DNA of 64,000 bases, taken from contig CP126192.1 of assembly GCA_030272155.1 (NCBI GenBank), positions 6,606,501-6,670,500 of the forward strand, given 5' to 3'. Under the pieces are notes generated by a model that was not told where the DNA came from, made no database searches, and saw only the letters and a program-made list of their open reading frames with translations. Below are positions 43,571 through 55,376 of this stretch, piece after piece; position 1 is the first letter of the stretch; every line of letters begins with the position of its first letter. This stretch comes from Tetradesmus obliquus. Its lineage: Eukaryota > Chlorophyta > Chlorophyceae > Sphaeropleales > Scenedesmaceae. The position numbers were made by a program, and so were the translations under genes.

Positions 43571-46500
43571 TCACTGCTCTCCATCGCTCGCCGCTTCATC
43601 CTCAGCTGCCGCATCCGCCTCAGCGTCCGCTGCTGCTGCGCTTGCCAGTCCAGCACTCTGCGGCGTCCTGGCCATCAGGGCCGCCACGCCCCTGGGAGAT
43701 GGCAGCCCTGACCCCATCAGCAGCATGCTTGCGGGACAGAAGCCTCCCCCCACTGGAGAGCCAGGCCATGCTAAGCCCTGCGTGCCGCCCAGTGCCACAG
43801 CCACCAGTGGCGCCTGCGCCATTGCAGCGCTGCCTGTCGCAGCAGACTCCACAAGGTCATCATTCTCTTCCAGCGCTCCATCTGCTTCGAGATCTGCTGC
43901 ACTGAATGCTGCCCCAGCTGCCCCGCCCGCCATGGTCTCTGGTGCTGCATCTGCACTGCCAGCTGCTGCCCCTCCTGCTGCTGCATCAGCTGCCACTGCT
44001 GCCTCTTCATCCTCTGGTGCAGCTGCAGCCGCATCCACACCAAAGCGCTGCCTGCTGTAGTCTGACGCTGCTGCCAGAGAAGACATCGCCAGCTCTGATG
44101 TTGGCGAAGCAGGCCGCTCGTGCCCAAACAGCCGCTCCATGCGCGCCCTCAGGCCGGCCAGGCTAGACGGACTGCCAGGCCGCAGCGGCGTGCCCTGGCT
44201 AGACTCGCGCGCCTTGATTGCTGAGCCCCAGGCGCCAACAGCAGGAGAGCCGGGCACAGACTGAGCTGGGGTGCGCAGCGGCGTGTGTACCTGGCTTGAC
44301 TCCCAGCTGCCGCTGCCATAGCCCTCATCGCTGGCGCGGGCACCTGCAGTTGCACCTGCAGCTCTGCCCTCAACTGCTGCTGCAGCAGCAGGTGCTGCTG
44401 AGCTGCTTCTGGCCTGCTCAACAAACTCAGCGCCAGCTACGCCGCCCGTGGTTGCAGCCATGGCATACCTGGCAGCCACTGCCACCTGCAGCCCACCAAA
44501 ACCGTCAGCACGGTTGCCTTCGAATGAGGGTGAGCGTGCCCTGCTGATGCTGCTCCCTGCATCAGCTGTGCTGCTGGCACCAGCGCTGCTGCTGCTGCTG
44601 AAGAGCCGCCGTGGCTCTGCAACTGGTGCGGCAGCTGCTGCTTCGACAGGTGACGCAGACAGCAACATCCATGCATCGGCAGAAGCTCCTGGCAGTGCAC
44701 GTGGAGAGGCCTCCTCCTCTTGCATTGCTGCACTGCTGCCATACGCCAGCCTGTGCTGCTGCTGCTGGGCCAGGGCTACCACGGCAGGGCTGGGAGGTGC
44801 TGGAGACACAAGGCTGGGGGTTGGGGATGCCACGCGCAGAGGGGTGGGGCTCCGTGCGGTAGAAGGTGGCGAGGGAGGGGGCAGTGACATGGCTGCCATG
44901 CCTGAGATGCTGCTGCCTGGTGATGCTGGTCTGGACGGTGGCCCTGGCAGCAAACAGAAGAAGGAAGGCATACATGCAGCAGGTGACAAATAACCGTTAC
45001 GTAGCAGCCTGGCCAGGCTTGGAGCATGTGGTTCTGGGGGCACTGTCATGCACAGGCAAAATGCGTGGTGGTGCATGGTGGTGTGGCGGCTGGCAAGATG
45101 CAGCTGCTTGCAAGCCAGTCAGTGCATTTGGTGGCTGCTAGGAAGAATATTGGCTGCAGCCCAAGTGAAAAAGAAAACTGCCATGAATGCCGGCGCTGTG
45201 TTGATAGCGACTGGTCAGCCGTGCCTACTTGATAAGCCGACGGTGGATGTTGTTATGCTGCGTGACGCTAGTACCGCCAGCTGTGCTGATGGGCTCTGCC
45301 TGCTTCGCACAATGAGGTAGGCAGCACTTGCCAACAACGCCGTGCCTACTACACTAGCACACACGCCTGCCATGGCAACGAATCGGCAGCAGCAGCAGCA
45401 GAACACGCGGGTTGAGGCGTACAAGCAGACACGTATGCAGAAACACACACAGTGCTACTGTTGACTGTCAAGACCAATGCCGCAGCCTCGCATCTGGGTG
45501 CATGAAGTGGTGCTGTCATTACTCTGTACAGCTCCTTGCCCAGCGGTGGCTGTCTCCATGCAGGTGCTGCTGTAGCCTGCATATGATGGGCTGACGCTGT
45601 CACTGGTCGGCACCGGCAGCCCTCGTTCCGTTCAAAGGTTGTTCCTAGACCTGCTGTCACAACTACCAAGCCGCAAACTGATATCTGAGCAAGAATCTCA
45701 AACAATCACCCTATGAACCCACCTACAGCAATGGCGGCAGTCAATGGGATTCCCTGCGACTTGCACTTCTTGCCGATTTCAGTCCTGCTCGCCTGCAATG
45801 CAGTGTTGCAAGACAAAGGAATCAACATTTGCCCACCCATAGGCCATTTAGGTTGCAATAGCCTTAAGCAGGTTTCAACGGAGAAATAGACAATGTACAG
45901 CAGAACAGGAAGTGTGTATGTAGCCCAGCATGTGCAGCGCACGGTTCTTCAACTTCCAAAGTCTTGTCACAACATGCTTGCATACCTGCAAATCCCAGTT
46001 GGTAGGCATCTTCCCACACATCTGCTGGTTGCCAGTCAGGTCCAGGCTCAGGTTTTGCATCCCAGCACGCCATGCAGTGGGCACAGCTCCGGTCAGCATA
46101 TTGTTGCTCAAGCGCAACTCACGCATCTGCGATAGCTTGGCCCAGCTGGCAGGCAGGGAGCCTGCAACGTACAGGTGAGTGACGCAGCCCAGCTGTATGA
46201 TTGTGTTGCTATAGCAGCATGTGTGACATGTGATTATCCAGCGACTCTTTGACACCTGCAACTGCATGTCCACCAACAGTGATTGCATTGCCATACATAT
46301 TGGCAGAACAAATGATCGGCGCTGCGTCATAGAGCATGCATATTTCTGGCCTGCAGGCAACATGCACGACGCTCGATGGATGAGCCAAGTTCATGCTGAA
46401 TGTTTTGTGGGAACTGCAGCCACCATCTTCTGCAGTGGACACTACCGAGTTGCCGTTGTGGCTAATCGTGATGCAGCGCACACACCTTGAATTGCTGTGG

Positions 46501-49500
46501 AGTCCAAGTTGGCCTGTTGCAGAGTTCCCAGGGCAGCCCAAGATGCTGGCAGTGTGCCGTTCAGCCTGCGGTTGCTGTTCAGCACCCTGCAGCACACCAG
46601 ATACGTGCGCCATTGGAAGGCAATGATACTCAGTCGAGATGCAATGCTGAAAGAGGGCAGCTGTCACCAGGCCAGTGCGCAAAAGTGTTGCTAAGGGTCA
46701 ACACAACAGTGGAGACCAGCACTGCCTCTAATCATGCAGATGCCTCAACCTTATCACTCACAGCGTGGTCAAGTTGGTGATGGCAGACCATGCCTCTGGC
46801 AGCTGCCCGTCAAGGTCGTTGAACGACAGGTTGACGCGCTGCAGGGATGCCAGTCGGCTCCAGGTGTCAGGCAGCGGACCAGTCAGCCCATTTCGAGACA
46901 GGTCAATGACAGCCAGGCTTGGGACAGCATTTTCACCCCAGCTTGCAGGCAGTGTGCCTGCACGTTACAAATGTCGTGCAGGTATATGCATGGCGGGAAC
47001 ACAACATGCAGCGCAGCACCACATACCACTTCCTGGTATGTATCTCGCATGAATGCGATTGTTGAGGCACTGAGGCATGTTGCGCACATGCTTCTCGCTG
47101 CAGCCATGTTGGTGTCGCTGCAGCTGCACATGTGGTGCAGCAAGGTCACCACAACGAATTTGTTGAGATGTCCTGCAAGGCTGTCCAGACAGACCTACCT
47201 GTGAGCTGGTTGTTGTCCAGGTGCAGTTCATGCAGGTTGGCGACCTTCACAAGCCCCTTGGTCAGTGGGCCCCGCAAAGACTGTCCCCCAAGCAAAACAG
47301 CCACAGCCCTGCCATCTTTGCAGGAGACCCCATGCCAAGGTTCTGCCCCGCATGGGTTGCTGCCCTGTCTCCAGGTGGCCAACGCAGCTGAAGGGTCGGC
47401 GACAGCAGCCTTGAAAGCCAGCAAATGCTCGGCTGCAAGCAGAAGATGTGCAGAGAGGCAGGCACTTTCCAGCCTGCTTTGCAGGTGTTGCAGGCATCAA
47501 GAGCAGCCAACAGGACACTCTGCTATGGAGCCTGGCCTTGGTTAAGTTCTAGCAGCATGCAATTGCCTCAAACACAGCGTACACATTGTAGAGCACTGCT
47601 GTAGGACGCAACTTACCATCTGCCTCCCAATGGCATGTGGTGTTTATCTTTGTGGAGTTGAGGCCATCAACAATGTCAGACACTTGGCTCGGAACATTGC
47701 CACATATGTCCTTGTTCCGCATGACGTTCAGAGCATACAGGTTGCGCAAAGTGCCCAACGCTGGTGGTATGGACCCAGTCAGCTTGTTGTTTGCCAGGTA
47801 CCTGCAGGGCAAGACAGGTTGTTTCAGTTGTTGTCTTTTTGCCAAGGTCCATGCAAGCGCCATGGTACATGGCTGCGATAAGCATTACATGTCATATCAA
47901 GTTGATAGGCAGCAAGCTACATTGTGACAACATGCAGTTGCTTGCCACTCACAGTGCTTGCAGGGACGTCATGTTTGACCAGCCGCTAGGAAGGGATCCT
48001 GCGATTGAAAAAGCGACGCAGATGAAACAGTGCCTCTGGTGTGTCAATGCTGTACCTTGCCATGATTATGGCATGCAAACAACGGTAACTGCTACACTAG
48101 CAAGCAACCACCCTGCACCGCCACCCCACCGACCTGACAGGCTGTTGTCAGTTATGTTGACGACTCGAAGGCTGTCCATGCCAGCAGCCCATTCAGCGGG
48201 CAGTACACCTTCAAACAGATTGCCGCCCAGGTTCCTGCAAGCACAAAGGTAGTGCGCTGGGCACAAAGCTGGTAACGCTGATGACACGCAACTGCAGTGT
48301 TTGCTGGAGAGACTGACTCATGTGTTTCAAACAGTATGCTGCATCTGCTGTGCACTGCAGGGCTAGATGTTTGTGGCAGCATCCAGCATCAAGGCAATAG
48401 CAGCAGCAAGGCAGAGCAGATAACACATTTTGTGGTGGCCAAGCAATGCTGGTGACGGTCCAGCACTGTATCCTGGCTGTACTCACAAGTTCAGCAGTGC
48501 ACGCTGCTCTGCCCACTCAACAGGCAGTGTGCCATTCAAGCTGTTGTTTTGCAAGGAAAGCACTGACAAGAAGGACATGCGTGCCCAGCAATCAGGCAGG
48601 CTACCAACCAGCCGGTTGCTGCTGAGGTCAAGCACCTGGCATAGGTTGCAGACAAACACAGCAGCCACAAAGGCGGCAGATGGTGTGGCACTGCTTGCAG
48701 GAAACACGTGCAGCATGCATATGTGCATTACAAACTAGCAACCAGAGACAGGCGTGCAGGGGTGGCACTGCTGGGATCTATCTTGCATGCTATAATTGCA
48801 CCAGAAGGATCTACTGCTAAGCTGCTCTGGTGACGCATTCAGGCAGCTGCTGCACAGCAATTGCAGCTGCATCCTGGTGCGCACCTCCAGCAGATTCATG
48901 CCAGCCCAAGCACCAGGTAGCTGGCCAGTCAGCATGTTGTGGTGGAGCTCAAGGGTCTGCAGGAAAGAGCAGCATAGACACGGCCAGCAAGCAAGCTTAC
49001 ACACTTGCAGGAATTGTCCACAGAGGCTGCCTGGTGGTAGATTGACCCGCTGGCCAAGATTCCTGCTGGGAGCTGTCCAGACTGATACTGTCCCATGCGG
49101 CAGTGGCATTGTATACAGCAAATGCTGCTGCACAGTTGCGCATAGATTCACAAAACATCCTGCTTCCATGCTACTGCTGAGTGCATCGACCCACCTGCAT
49201 CGCCTCCCAAGCACTGAAAGCAGCTGGCAAGGGCCCTGTAAGCTTGTTGTGAGAGAGGTCCACGAAGTCCAGTGATGTGAGATTGCTCCATACCAATGGG
49301 AGGCTGCCGTAAAACGCGTTGTTGGACAGGTCCCTGCACATGGTAGCCGCAGGTGATGGCAGCAGCGACTCGTGCTTCGGCAGTTGGCAGGCTCAACCTG
49401 AGGTTCATGTAGCTGCTGATTGCTTCTGTGTGTTGGTTTTGCAGCTGGGTAACTATGCAGCAAAAGTTGTTGTCCATCAGGTGCTGTGTTGAGTGCCGCC

Positions 49501-50140
49501 TGCACAGGCACCGTGATACCACAGTGGCTGATAGGCAGCAATACATGCTTTCCTGCAGGACGTCTTGCTGTGTAGCAGATTTACTTACAGTGAACGGAGT
49601 GTCTTGAGCACTGAGATGCTGTCTGGCAGCAACCCTGAGAGGGCCTTGCCGCGAAGTGAAATACCCGTAACAAATGCTGTGGGGGCATTGCAGGTGATGC
49701 CAGGCCACGGCTTGAAGTTGTTTGAAATGTCACCACAGGGATGAGACTTTCCATCCCATAGAGGTAGTACACCAGATGGGTCAGCGTCGAGTTCAGCAGC
49801 AAACTCTGCTAGTGCTTGGGCTGCAGGAGGGGCAGCAGCATGTGGCATGAACGCTTACATGTGCAGCGACAGCTTGCCAGCAGCTGCAGAGGATAGAGAA
49901 GGCAAGAAACTATGCGGTATACCTCCTACACCTATCACACGTACGATACCGCAGTGCATCTGGCACCATACCTTGATAATCCAGGGCACCAGCTGCTGCT
50001 GCTTGCTGCTTTGCCATCTGCTGCACCTCCTCCAGAATGCGTGTTGACGCGCCCGTGGCTCCAACTAGGAGTGGTACATAGTGAATAAAGCATGCACAAA
50101 ACAGTAAGACCGCCGTCAGTGGCTTTGCTAGGACGCGCAT
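43571..50140 (-). CDS. LRR receptor-like protein, double ectodomain, no kinase
   Basis: Signal peptide from ATG 50140 (MRVLAKPLTAVLLFCACFIH). First LRRNT-like cap at about 49610-49830 (ALAEFAAELDADPSG, WPGITCNAP). Then LRRs spread over small exons: LSGLLPDSIS, LTGPLPAAFSAW (49210-49335), LTGQLPGAWAGMN (48880-48960), LVGSLPDCWARM (48480-48640), FEGVLPAEWAAGM, LTGSIPPALGTL (47590-47810). A second cap (HLLAFKAAVADPSAALATW, WHGVSCKDG; 47200-47440) joins in phase to the first block. More LRRs follow (LTGPLPDTWSRL, LDGQLPEAW, LTGAVPTAWRAGM). A TM helix (VAMAGVCASVVGTALLASA, about 45310-45385) precedes a Ser/Pro/Ala-rich cytoplasmic tail (43571-44951) with three TPLR motifs beside SP sites. Plant-type LRR consensus, surface receptor likely. 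The TM-exon boundaries are not fully resolved. No kinase domain was seen. Confidence 0.8.
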
Positions 50141-50532
50141 GGCGCCTCTCGTTGATTTGGAGCGTGTGCTGCTTGGCTGTCTACATTTTGACAAGAAGCT
50201 GCAGTAGTGGTCTTAACAAAATAAGGTAAAGTCTCAAACGATTGTCATATGCGCGGCATGGGTCACAACGGCGCAAAACCTGCTTAGCAGTGCTAGGGTT
50301 GTTTTTGAATTTCTCGAGACGCGACTCAGACAGACGGGCTAAACTTGTTGACTGCTTGCTGTCTTTCGTCTCATAAGTTTTAGACAAATTAAACTATCCA
50401 CGTCGCTGAAAATTGAGTGCGCTAGCTGTTCTCAAGGAGGCAGCACTGCTGATACAGCTGAGCAGCAGCAGCGATTGTCACTGCATCGGTTTGCTTTCCT
50501 GCTCCATCAGACCTGAACAAAAAGATTTTGTA
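50141..50532. promoter_or_regulatory. Divergent promoter region
   Basis: 392 bases between the start codons of the LRR gene (minus) and the coiled-coil gene (plus). Their head-to-head arrangement implies a shared bidirectional promoter. The plus frame stays open back to about 50413 but has no ATG before 50533. No specific box was identified. Confidence 0.5.
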
Positions 50533-52409
50533 ATGTCACATCCGCATCAGCAGCTGCTGCAGCAGGCTTCCTGCCCTCCTCAGGCCCGCAGCAGTGACCC
50601 CAACACAACCATCAAAGAGGCACTAGCTATTGCCATTGTCAGGCACAAGCGCAAGGCCAACCAAGAAGCTGACGAATGGCGTGCAAAGGCACAGAAACTG
50701 GAGGCTCAGCTGCAGGAGCAAGCAGCAGGCAACGCAGCATTGAGAGCTTGGGCAACATCCATGTTCAACAACAGCAGCGATAGTGATGTACTAGCCAGGC
50801 CGGGACAGCAGCACAGCAGCTTCCTGCAAGACAGCAAAAGCACCAAAGGGCAAGGCTGGGGGTCAGAAGCAGCGCCAGCAGCAGGATCAGTACCAGCAGG
50901 GATTTTCCTGCCGCCCCTTACCCTGCCAACAACATCAGCAGCAGCTGCAGCAGTGGATTGTGACGGGTACTTTTCCTGCAACCCAAGTTCAGATGCACAC
51001 GCACTGCAAGGCGACTACCAAAGTCTGCAGCAGCAGCTGCTGCTGGCAGCTCAGGCAAGCAGCAGCAGTGCAGCGAGCAGCGTCCTCAGTGGCAAAGCAG
51101 CATCACTGTCAGACATGCTGCTTACCAACATGCACATGCTGCTGCGCCTGCAGCAGCTGGGCAACAACAGCACATCCAACACCAGCTCTGTCAGCAACAC
51201 AACAGCAGCACCATCGACACGCGCTGCCATGAGCGGCAGCTTGCAGGACAGCTGGCCCCCTGAGACTATTGCAATGCTCAGCAGCTTCATCACAGGCACT
51301 CTCCTGCAAGTGCCAGGCAGTTTGCTGCAAAGGGCCTACATGCAGCAGTGCGCTGCACTGCTGGGTGCGCTGCTGGCACGCCTGCCAGCCACATCACCGC
51401 AGCAGGAGCAGCAGCAGGAGCAGCACAGCCACTTGGGCAAGCCTCTGCAGCAGCAGCTAAACAAGCAGCTGCAGGGCAGCCAGGCTGGTGCGGTGGCAGT
51501 GCAGGCAGTAAACCTCATGCAGCAGCTGCTTGTAGAGAAGCTGGCGCTGACAGGCAGCAGCAACGGCAGCAGCAGCAGCAGCAGCAGCACAGGCGCTGCC
51601 AAGTTCATGCTGCAGCAGCTGTCAACCTTCCCGAGCACAGCTTTGCTGCTGGCGCTAGCAGTGGCGCAGCAGCTACAGCGGCTGGTGCAGCAGCTGCAGC
51701 AGGCTAGTGCCACAGCCAGCACTCCACAGCTAGGAAAGGGCTTCAGCTTTAGCCAGCTGCAGCACAGCAGTAGGGCGCTGATGGTGGCTGCGGAGCTGTT
51801 TGAAGCATCACATGGCCTTGTGGAGGAGCTGGTGAGCCTGTGCTGCTGCTGCTGCTGCTGCTGCATCTAGTGCATGCTGGGTGCTGGAAACAGCTGTGTA
51901 CAGCATGCGTACTGTGTAAGAACAGATTTAGATGTACCGTGCATGCATGTTGCACGCCAGTCGCTACCTGCTGCGCAGCTGCAATGACAGCCGGCATCTC
52001 TTTACTGCTCCAGTGCTGTTGCTGATGACCCCAGTGCAGTGGCTGTCAGCTCACGCAATGTGTTCAGCACCATGTGTGGTTTGTCCTGCAGGACTTTGCG
52101 GTGCAGCAGCTGCCCAGTTGGGCAGTGGCGCTGTGCAACTGCAGCTGGACAGCCAGAGCGTTTGAAGACCTAGTGGCAATGACAGCAGCACTGTACAGCA
52201 GCTGCCAGTCCCTGCAGCAGCAGCAGCCTCTGCTGGCCGACAGGCTGTGCCAGCTGGCAGCAGGTGTGGCAACGTCACTGCAGCACTTGGCGACGGCAGC
52301 AGATGCACCTGGCATGCGCAGCGGTGCAGGATCAGCACTGCGCAGTGCATGCGGTGGCATGTGCATGAGGCTGCGTGATCTGTTCATGCCGTCTCCCGCT
52401 GCTAGCTGA
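50533..52409 (+). CDS. Coiled-coil, Gln/Leu-rich protein; possible MEI4/PRD2-like
   Basis: Two exons, 50533-51831 and 52092-52409, phase 0 (GAG GAG CTG|GAC TTT GCG), about 538 residues. ATG 50533 gives MSHPHQQLLQQASCPPQ. Near residues 25-65 is TIKEALAIAIVRHKRKANQE, then ADEWRAKAQKLEAQLQEQ. A LAIAIxR helix followed by W-K-x-KA-x-x-LE is what I recall of plant PRD2/MULTIPOLAR SPINDLE 1 and animal MEI4, which promote meiotic double-strand breaks. The rest is helical and Leu/Gln-rich with a conserved-looking core (WPPETIAMLSSFITGTLLQV, RAYMQQCAALLGALLARLP) and a second-exon end (LPSWAVALCNCSW, FEDLVAMTAALYSS). The family assignment is tentative; an ordinary coiled-coil protein is the alternative. 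Confidence 0.6.
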
Positions 52410-52976
52410 ATGGGTGCTAGGGGCCCCCTGGGTGACTGGTTGGGGAAGCTGTCACTAGTCACATCATAGTCATCCGACGACAGGTGACGAAAATTTTACC
52501 TGAGAGCTGGTCGGCTGACAGTGCGTTCCTGGGTCATCAGTACGATTTGATATGTCGTGCAGCAACGTGGGTAACATTTGCCGAATGCGTCATGTCTTTG
52601 CGTCCGTGCCACCCGCACCGGCACCATTTCTAAGAGACACACGTGTTGCTGGGCAACATCTGTATTTCGCTACGAAAACTATTGGATTAAAGCTGTGGAT
52701 TGAGCTTCAGCGTGGTGAGCCCGCGAGGATGACGGGTACATTCTGTCAATAGACGCCCAAGATCCTTCTTCTGACCGGTGCGCCGAGTGCCTGAGACTTT
52801 CAAAGGTGTTTTGGTTGGATTGTGAAACACTCCGGGATTGTCCGCTCTAAGCTAGTGCTGGGACTGCTGCTGCTGGCGCTGCTGCTGCTGCTGCCAGCAG
52901 GATTCAAACGCTACAGCATTGAAGCAACACGTTCACATTAGTGTGAAGAGGTCACTCAACTTCAGAGCAACTCAGT
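52410..52976. other. Intergenic region
   Basis: No gene. 3' end of the coiled-coil gene and 5' region of the secreted CCP-like gene. A short CTG run lies near 52865-52895. Confidence 0.55.
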
Positions 52977-55376
52977 ATGGTCAGGTGTCAGCATGGTCTG
53001 CTGGCGCTGCTACTGTCTGCGTGCACGCTGCTGTCATTTGCCAGTCTGGCAGGCAGCATGTGCATCTACTGTGATAGCGTGCAGTACCTGGCGCCTGGGC
53101 AAAGCTGCGGAGCGGGCTTTCAGCAGCTACCCAACCAGATGTGTGATAGCCGTGGCACAGCCTACCACTTCTGTGACGATCTGCAGCCCTGGGGTAACTC
53201 TAAAGGGCGCAAGCTGCTGGGTGATCTGCAGCGAGAACAACCGCAGCAGCTTGCATCATCGCCGCCAGGGCCTACAATTGACAGCAGCATAGCTGAAGCA
53301 GATCACGGTGCTGGCAGCAGCAGCAGCAGCAGCACGGCAGCAGCACGAGCTGTGGACGGCAGCAACGCCATGGCGTCTGGCTACTACCGCCGCAAGTACC
53401 GCCACTATCACCAAAAGCACTGGGGCAACGGCAGCAGCAGCGGCGGCGGCTACTGCAGCGGAGCTAGGCGCAAGCTGGCAGAAACAGGCACAGACAGTCA
53501 GCAGGCAGCATCCGTGCAGCCCGCAACCACAGCCACTGTAGCAGCTGTGCAGCCGTACGCGCAAGGCAGCTACATCGAATACGGCGACAGGATAACTTAC
53601 ATCAGGCAATACACGTGTCAGATCACTCAGAGCTTTGGAACGAGCTCTGGCTACGTGTGTGGCTGCTTGTGCATTCGGCCAGCGTCTGCGGGCCCTGTCA
53701 CTCCACCTCCAACCCCAAACCCCAGCCCAAGCCCTGCTGCTCCTGCAAGCCCCCAGCCAGCCAGCCCAAGCCCTATGCCTAGCCCAGGTACGGCTACTGG
53801 TATGGCTAGTTACTATACAGCACTGGTTTTGATTATTTGGTTTGATGCAGGCAGCTGTAGCTGGTGGATAGGGTGGCAGCAATGTGTGGGAGAATGTACA
53901 GAGCTGCTGCGTGGTGACATGATTTGTGCAGTGCGCTTTGAGCAATGGTTTGCGGCTGTCCTTGTGACTGCTTCACTGATGGCATGGAACTGCAGCTCTG
54001 TATCTTCAAATCACATCTCAAACACTGCCACTCACTGCTGCACTGTTCTTCACCTGCTGCGCCTGCTGCTGTCTGCCTCCACTCCAGCACCCTCCGAGTG
54101 CAACCTGCCAAATGATGTCATCGGCCAGACCTGCGCAACGCCGCCCCCCACAGCACCCGCAAACACTGACCCAGAGAGTGTCTCAAGCTGCACAAGCGTT
54201 GCCAGCAATACCTACTGCTGGGCAAGCTGTGCTGTAGGCTTCTCTTCCAGCAGCCCGCTACAAGCCCTCTGCTGCAATGCACAGTGGCTGCCATGGATAG
54301 GTGGGCCCTGTGTGCGTGGCAGCAGTTGTACCACTCCTCCCTCCTTTGCACCAGATCACGTGAATGCTACGTCCGTCCAAGGTTGCGTCAATGTCATGAG
54401 CGGCAGCAGCTGCGTCGCAAAGTGTGCAGCAAATTTCACGGCGAGCGTGCCGCCGCCGACGGCGATCTGCGACAATGGCGACTGGACAGATTGGAAGGGC
54501 AATTGCACGGCGACTGGCAGCAGCAACACAACGGCACAGAATGGCACAGCTCGGTTGGCAAATTGGTGGCCCAGAACCCCTACAAAGGCCAACACCAAAT
54601 CAAGCTCAACAGCATGTAAGCTTTGCGAGTGGTGCAGCCTGCAGAGCGTGCATATCGTTACTAACGGTAGTACTAATGGTACTATTAGTACTATAAGTAA
54701 TTGCACCCTGTTGGCTGCGCCAGATCTGCATGCGTGTCTGCTTCAATCTGTGTGGCTGCACTGGCAGAACTTTTACAAACTGCATGGCATGTCATGCCAG
54801 GCGAGCTGCGGACGGTGGTTGCAGCTGCACAGCTTGTTTGCAGCTGCACAGCCAAACAGCATGGCACACTGACACGCATCAACAGCGCTTCTTGCACACC
54901 CACATCGGTGTTGCTCATGCGCACACTTGCAAGCGACACTGCTGATGATGCGCCTGTTGTGTGCTGTTTGTGGTGCCTGTGCAGTGTGTGCAACAGATCA
55001 GCTGCCGCCCAAACCCAACAACAGTGGCGGCTGGAGGTGCTCAACCTCACTGGCAGCACTTCAGCAGACAGGCGCACTTCCCACACTTTCAGGACTCGCT
55101 CTGCAGGGTGACAACACACAAAAGGGCATACAGCAGCAGCAGCAGCAGCATGAGCAGGTTGGTGGTGCTCGACTTGCAGGTCTTATTGTGGACTTGCCAG
55201 GTCATCAACACGCACAGCAGCAGCGGCGGCAGCAGGCGCAGCCAGCAGCGCAGCTGCCGCTGCAGCAAGCACGCAGCTGTGTGGCAGAGTGCCAGTCTGC
55301 TGGCGCAGCAGCAGCAGCAGCTGTTACTGTCATTTGCCAGCAAGGCAAGTGGGGACAGCCTCAGGGGAACTGCTAG
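52977..55376 (+). CDS. Secreted Cys-rich protein with Ser/Pro stalk and CCP/sushi-like repeats
   Basis: Three exons with matching phase: 52977-53787, 54088-54615, 54997-55376. ATG 52977 gives a signal peptide (MVRCQHGLLALLLSACTLLS). An N-terminal Cys-rich domain follows (MCIYCDSVQYLAPGQSC, YHFCDDLQPW, YTCQITQSFGT, YVCGCLCIRP), interrupted by a low-complexity Ser/Ala and Tyr/Arg/His section. A Ser/Pro stalk (TPPPTPNPSPSPAAPASPQP) resembles the hydroxyproline-rich rods of volvocine pherophorins. Exons 2 and 3 carry three similar Cys modules with the pattern C...PP..P....V..C......C...C..GF.......C....W, like CCP/sushi repeats (CNAQWLPWIGGPC, CDNGDWTDWKGNC, CQQGKWGQPQGNC). Likely an extracellular-matrix or wall protein. 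Reading straight through intron 1 also stays open for some distance, so the intron is inferred from phase and the recurring Cys module. Confidence 0.8.
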
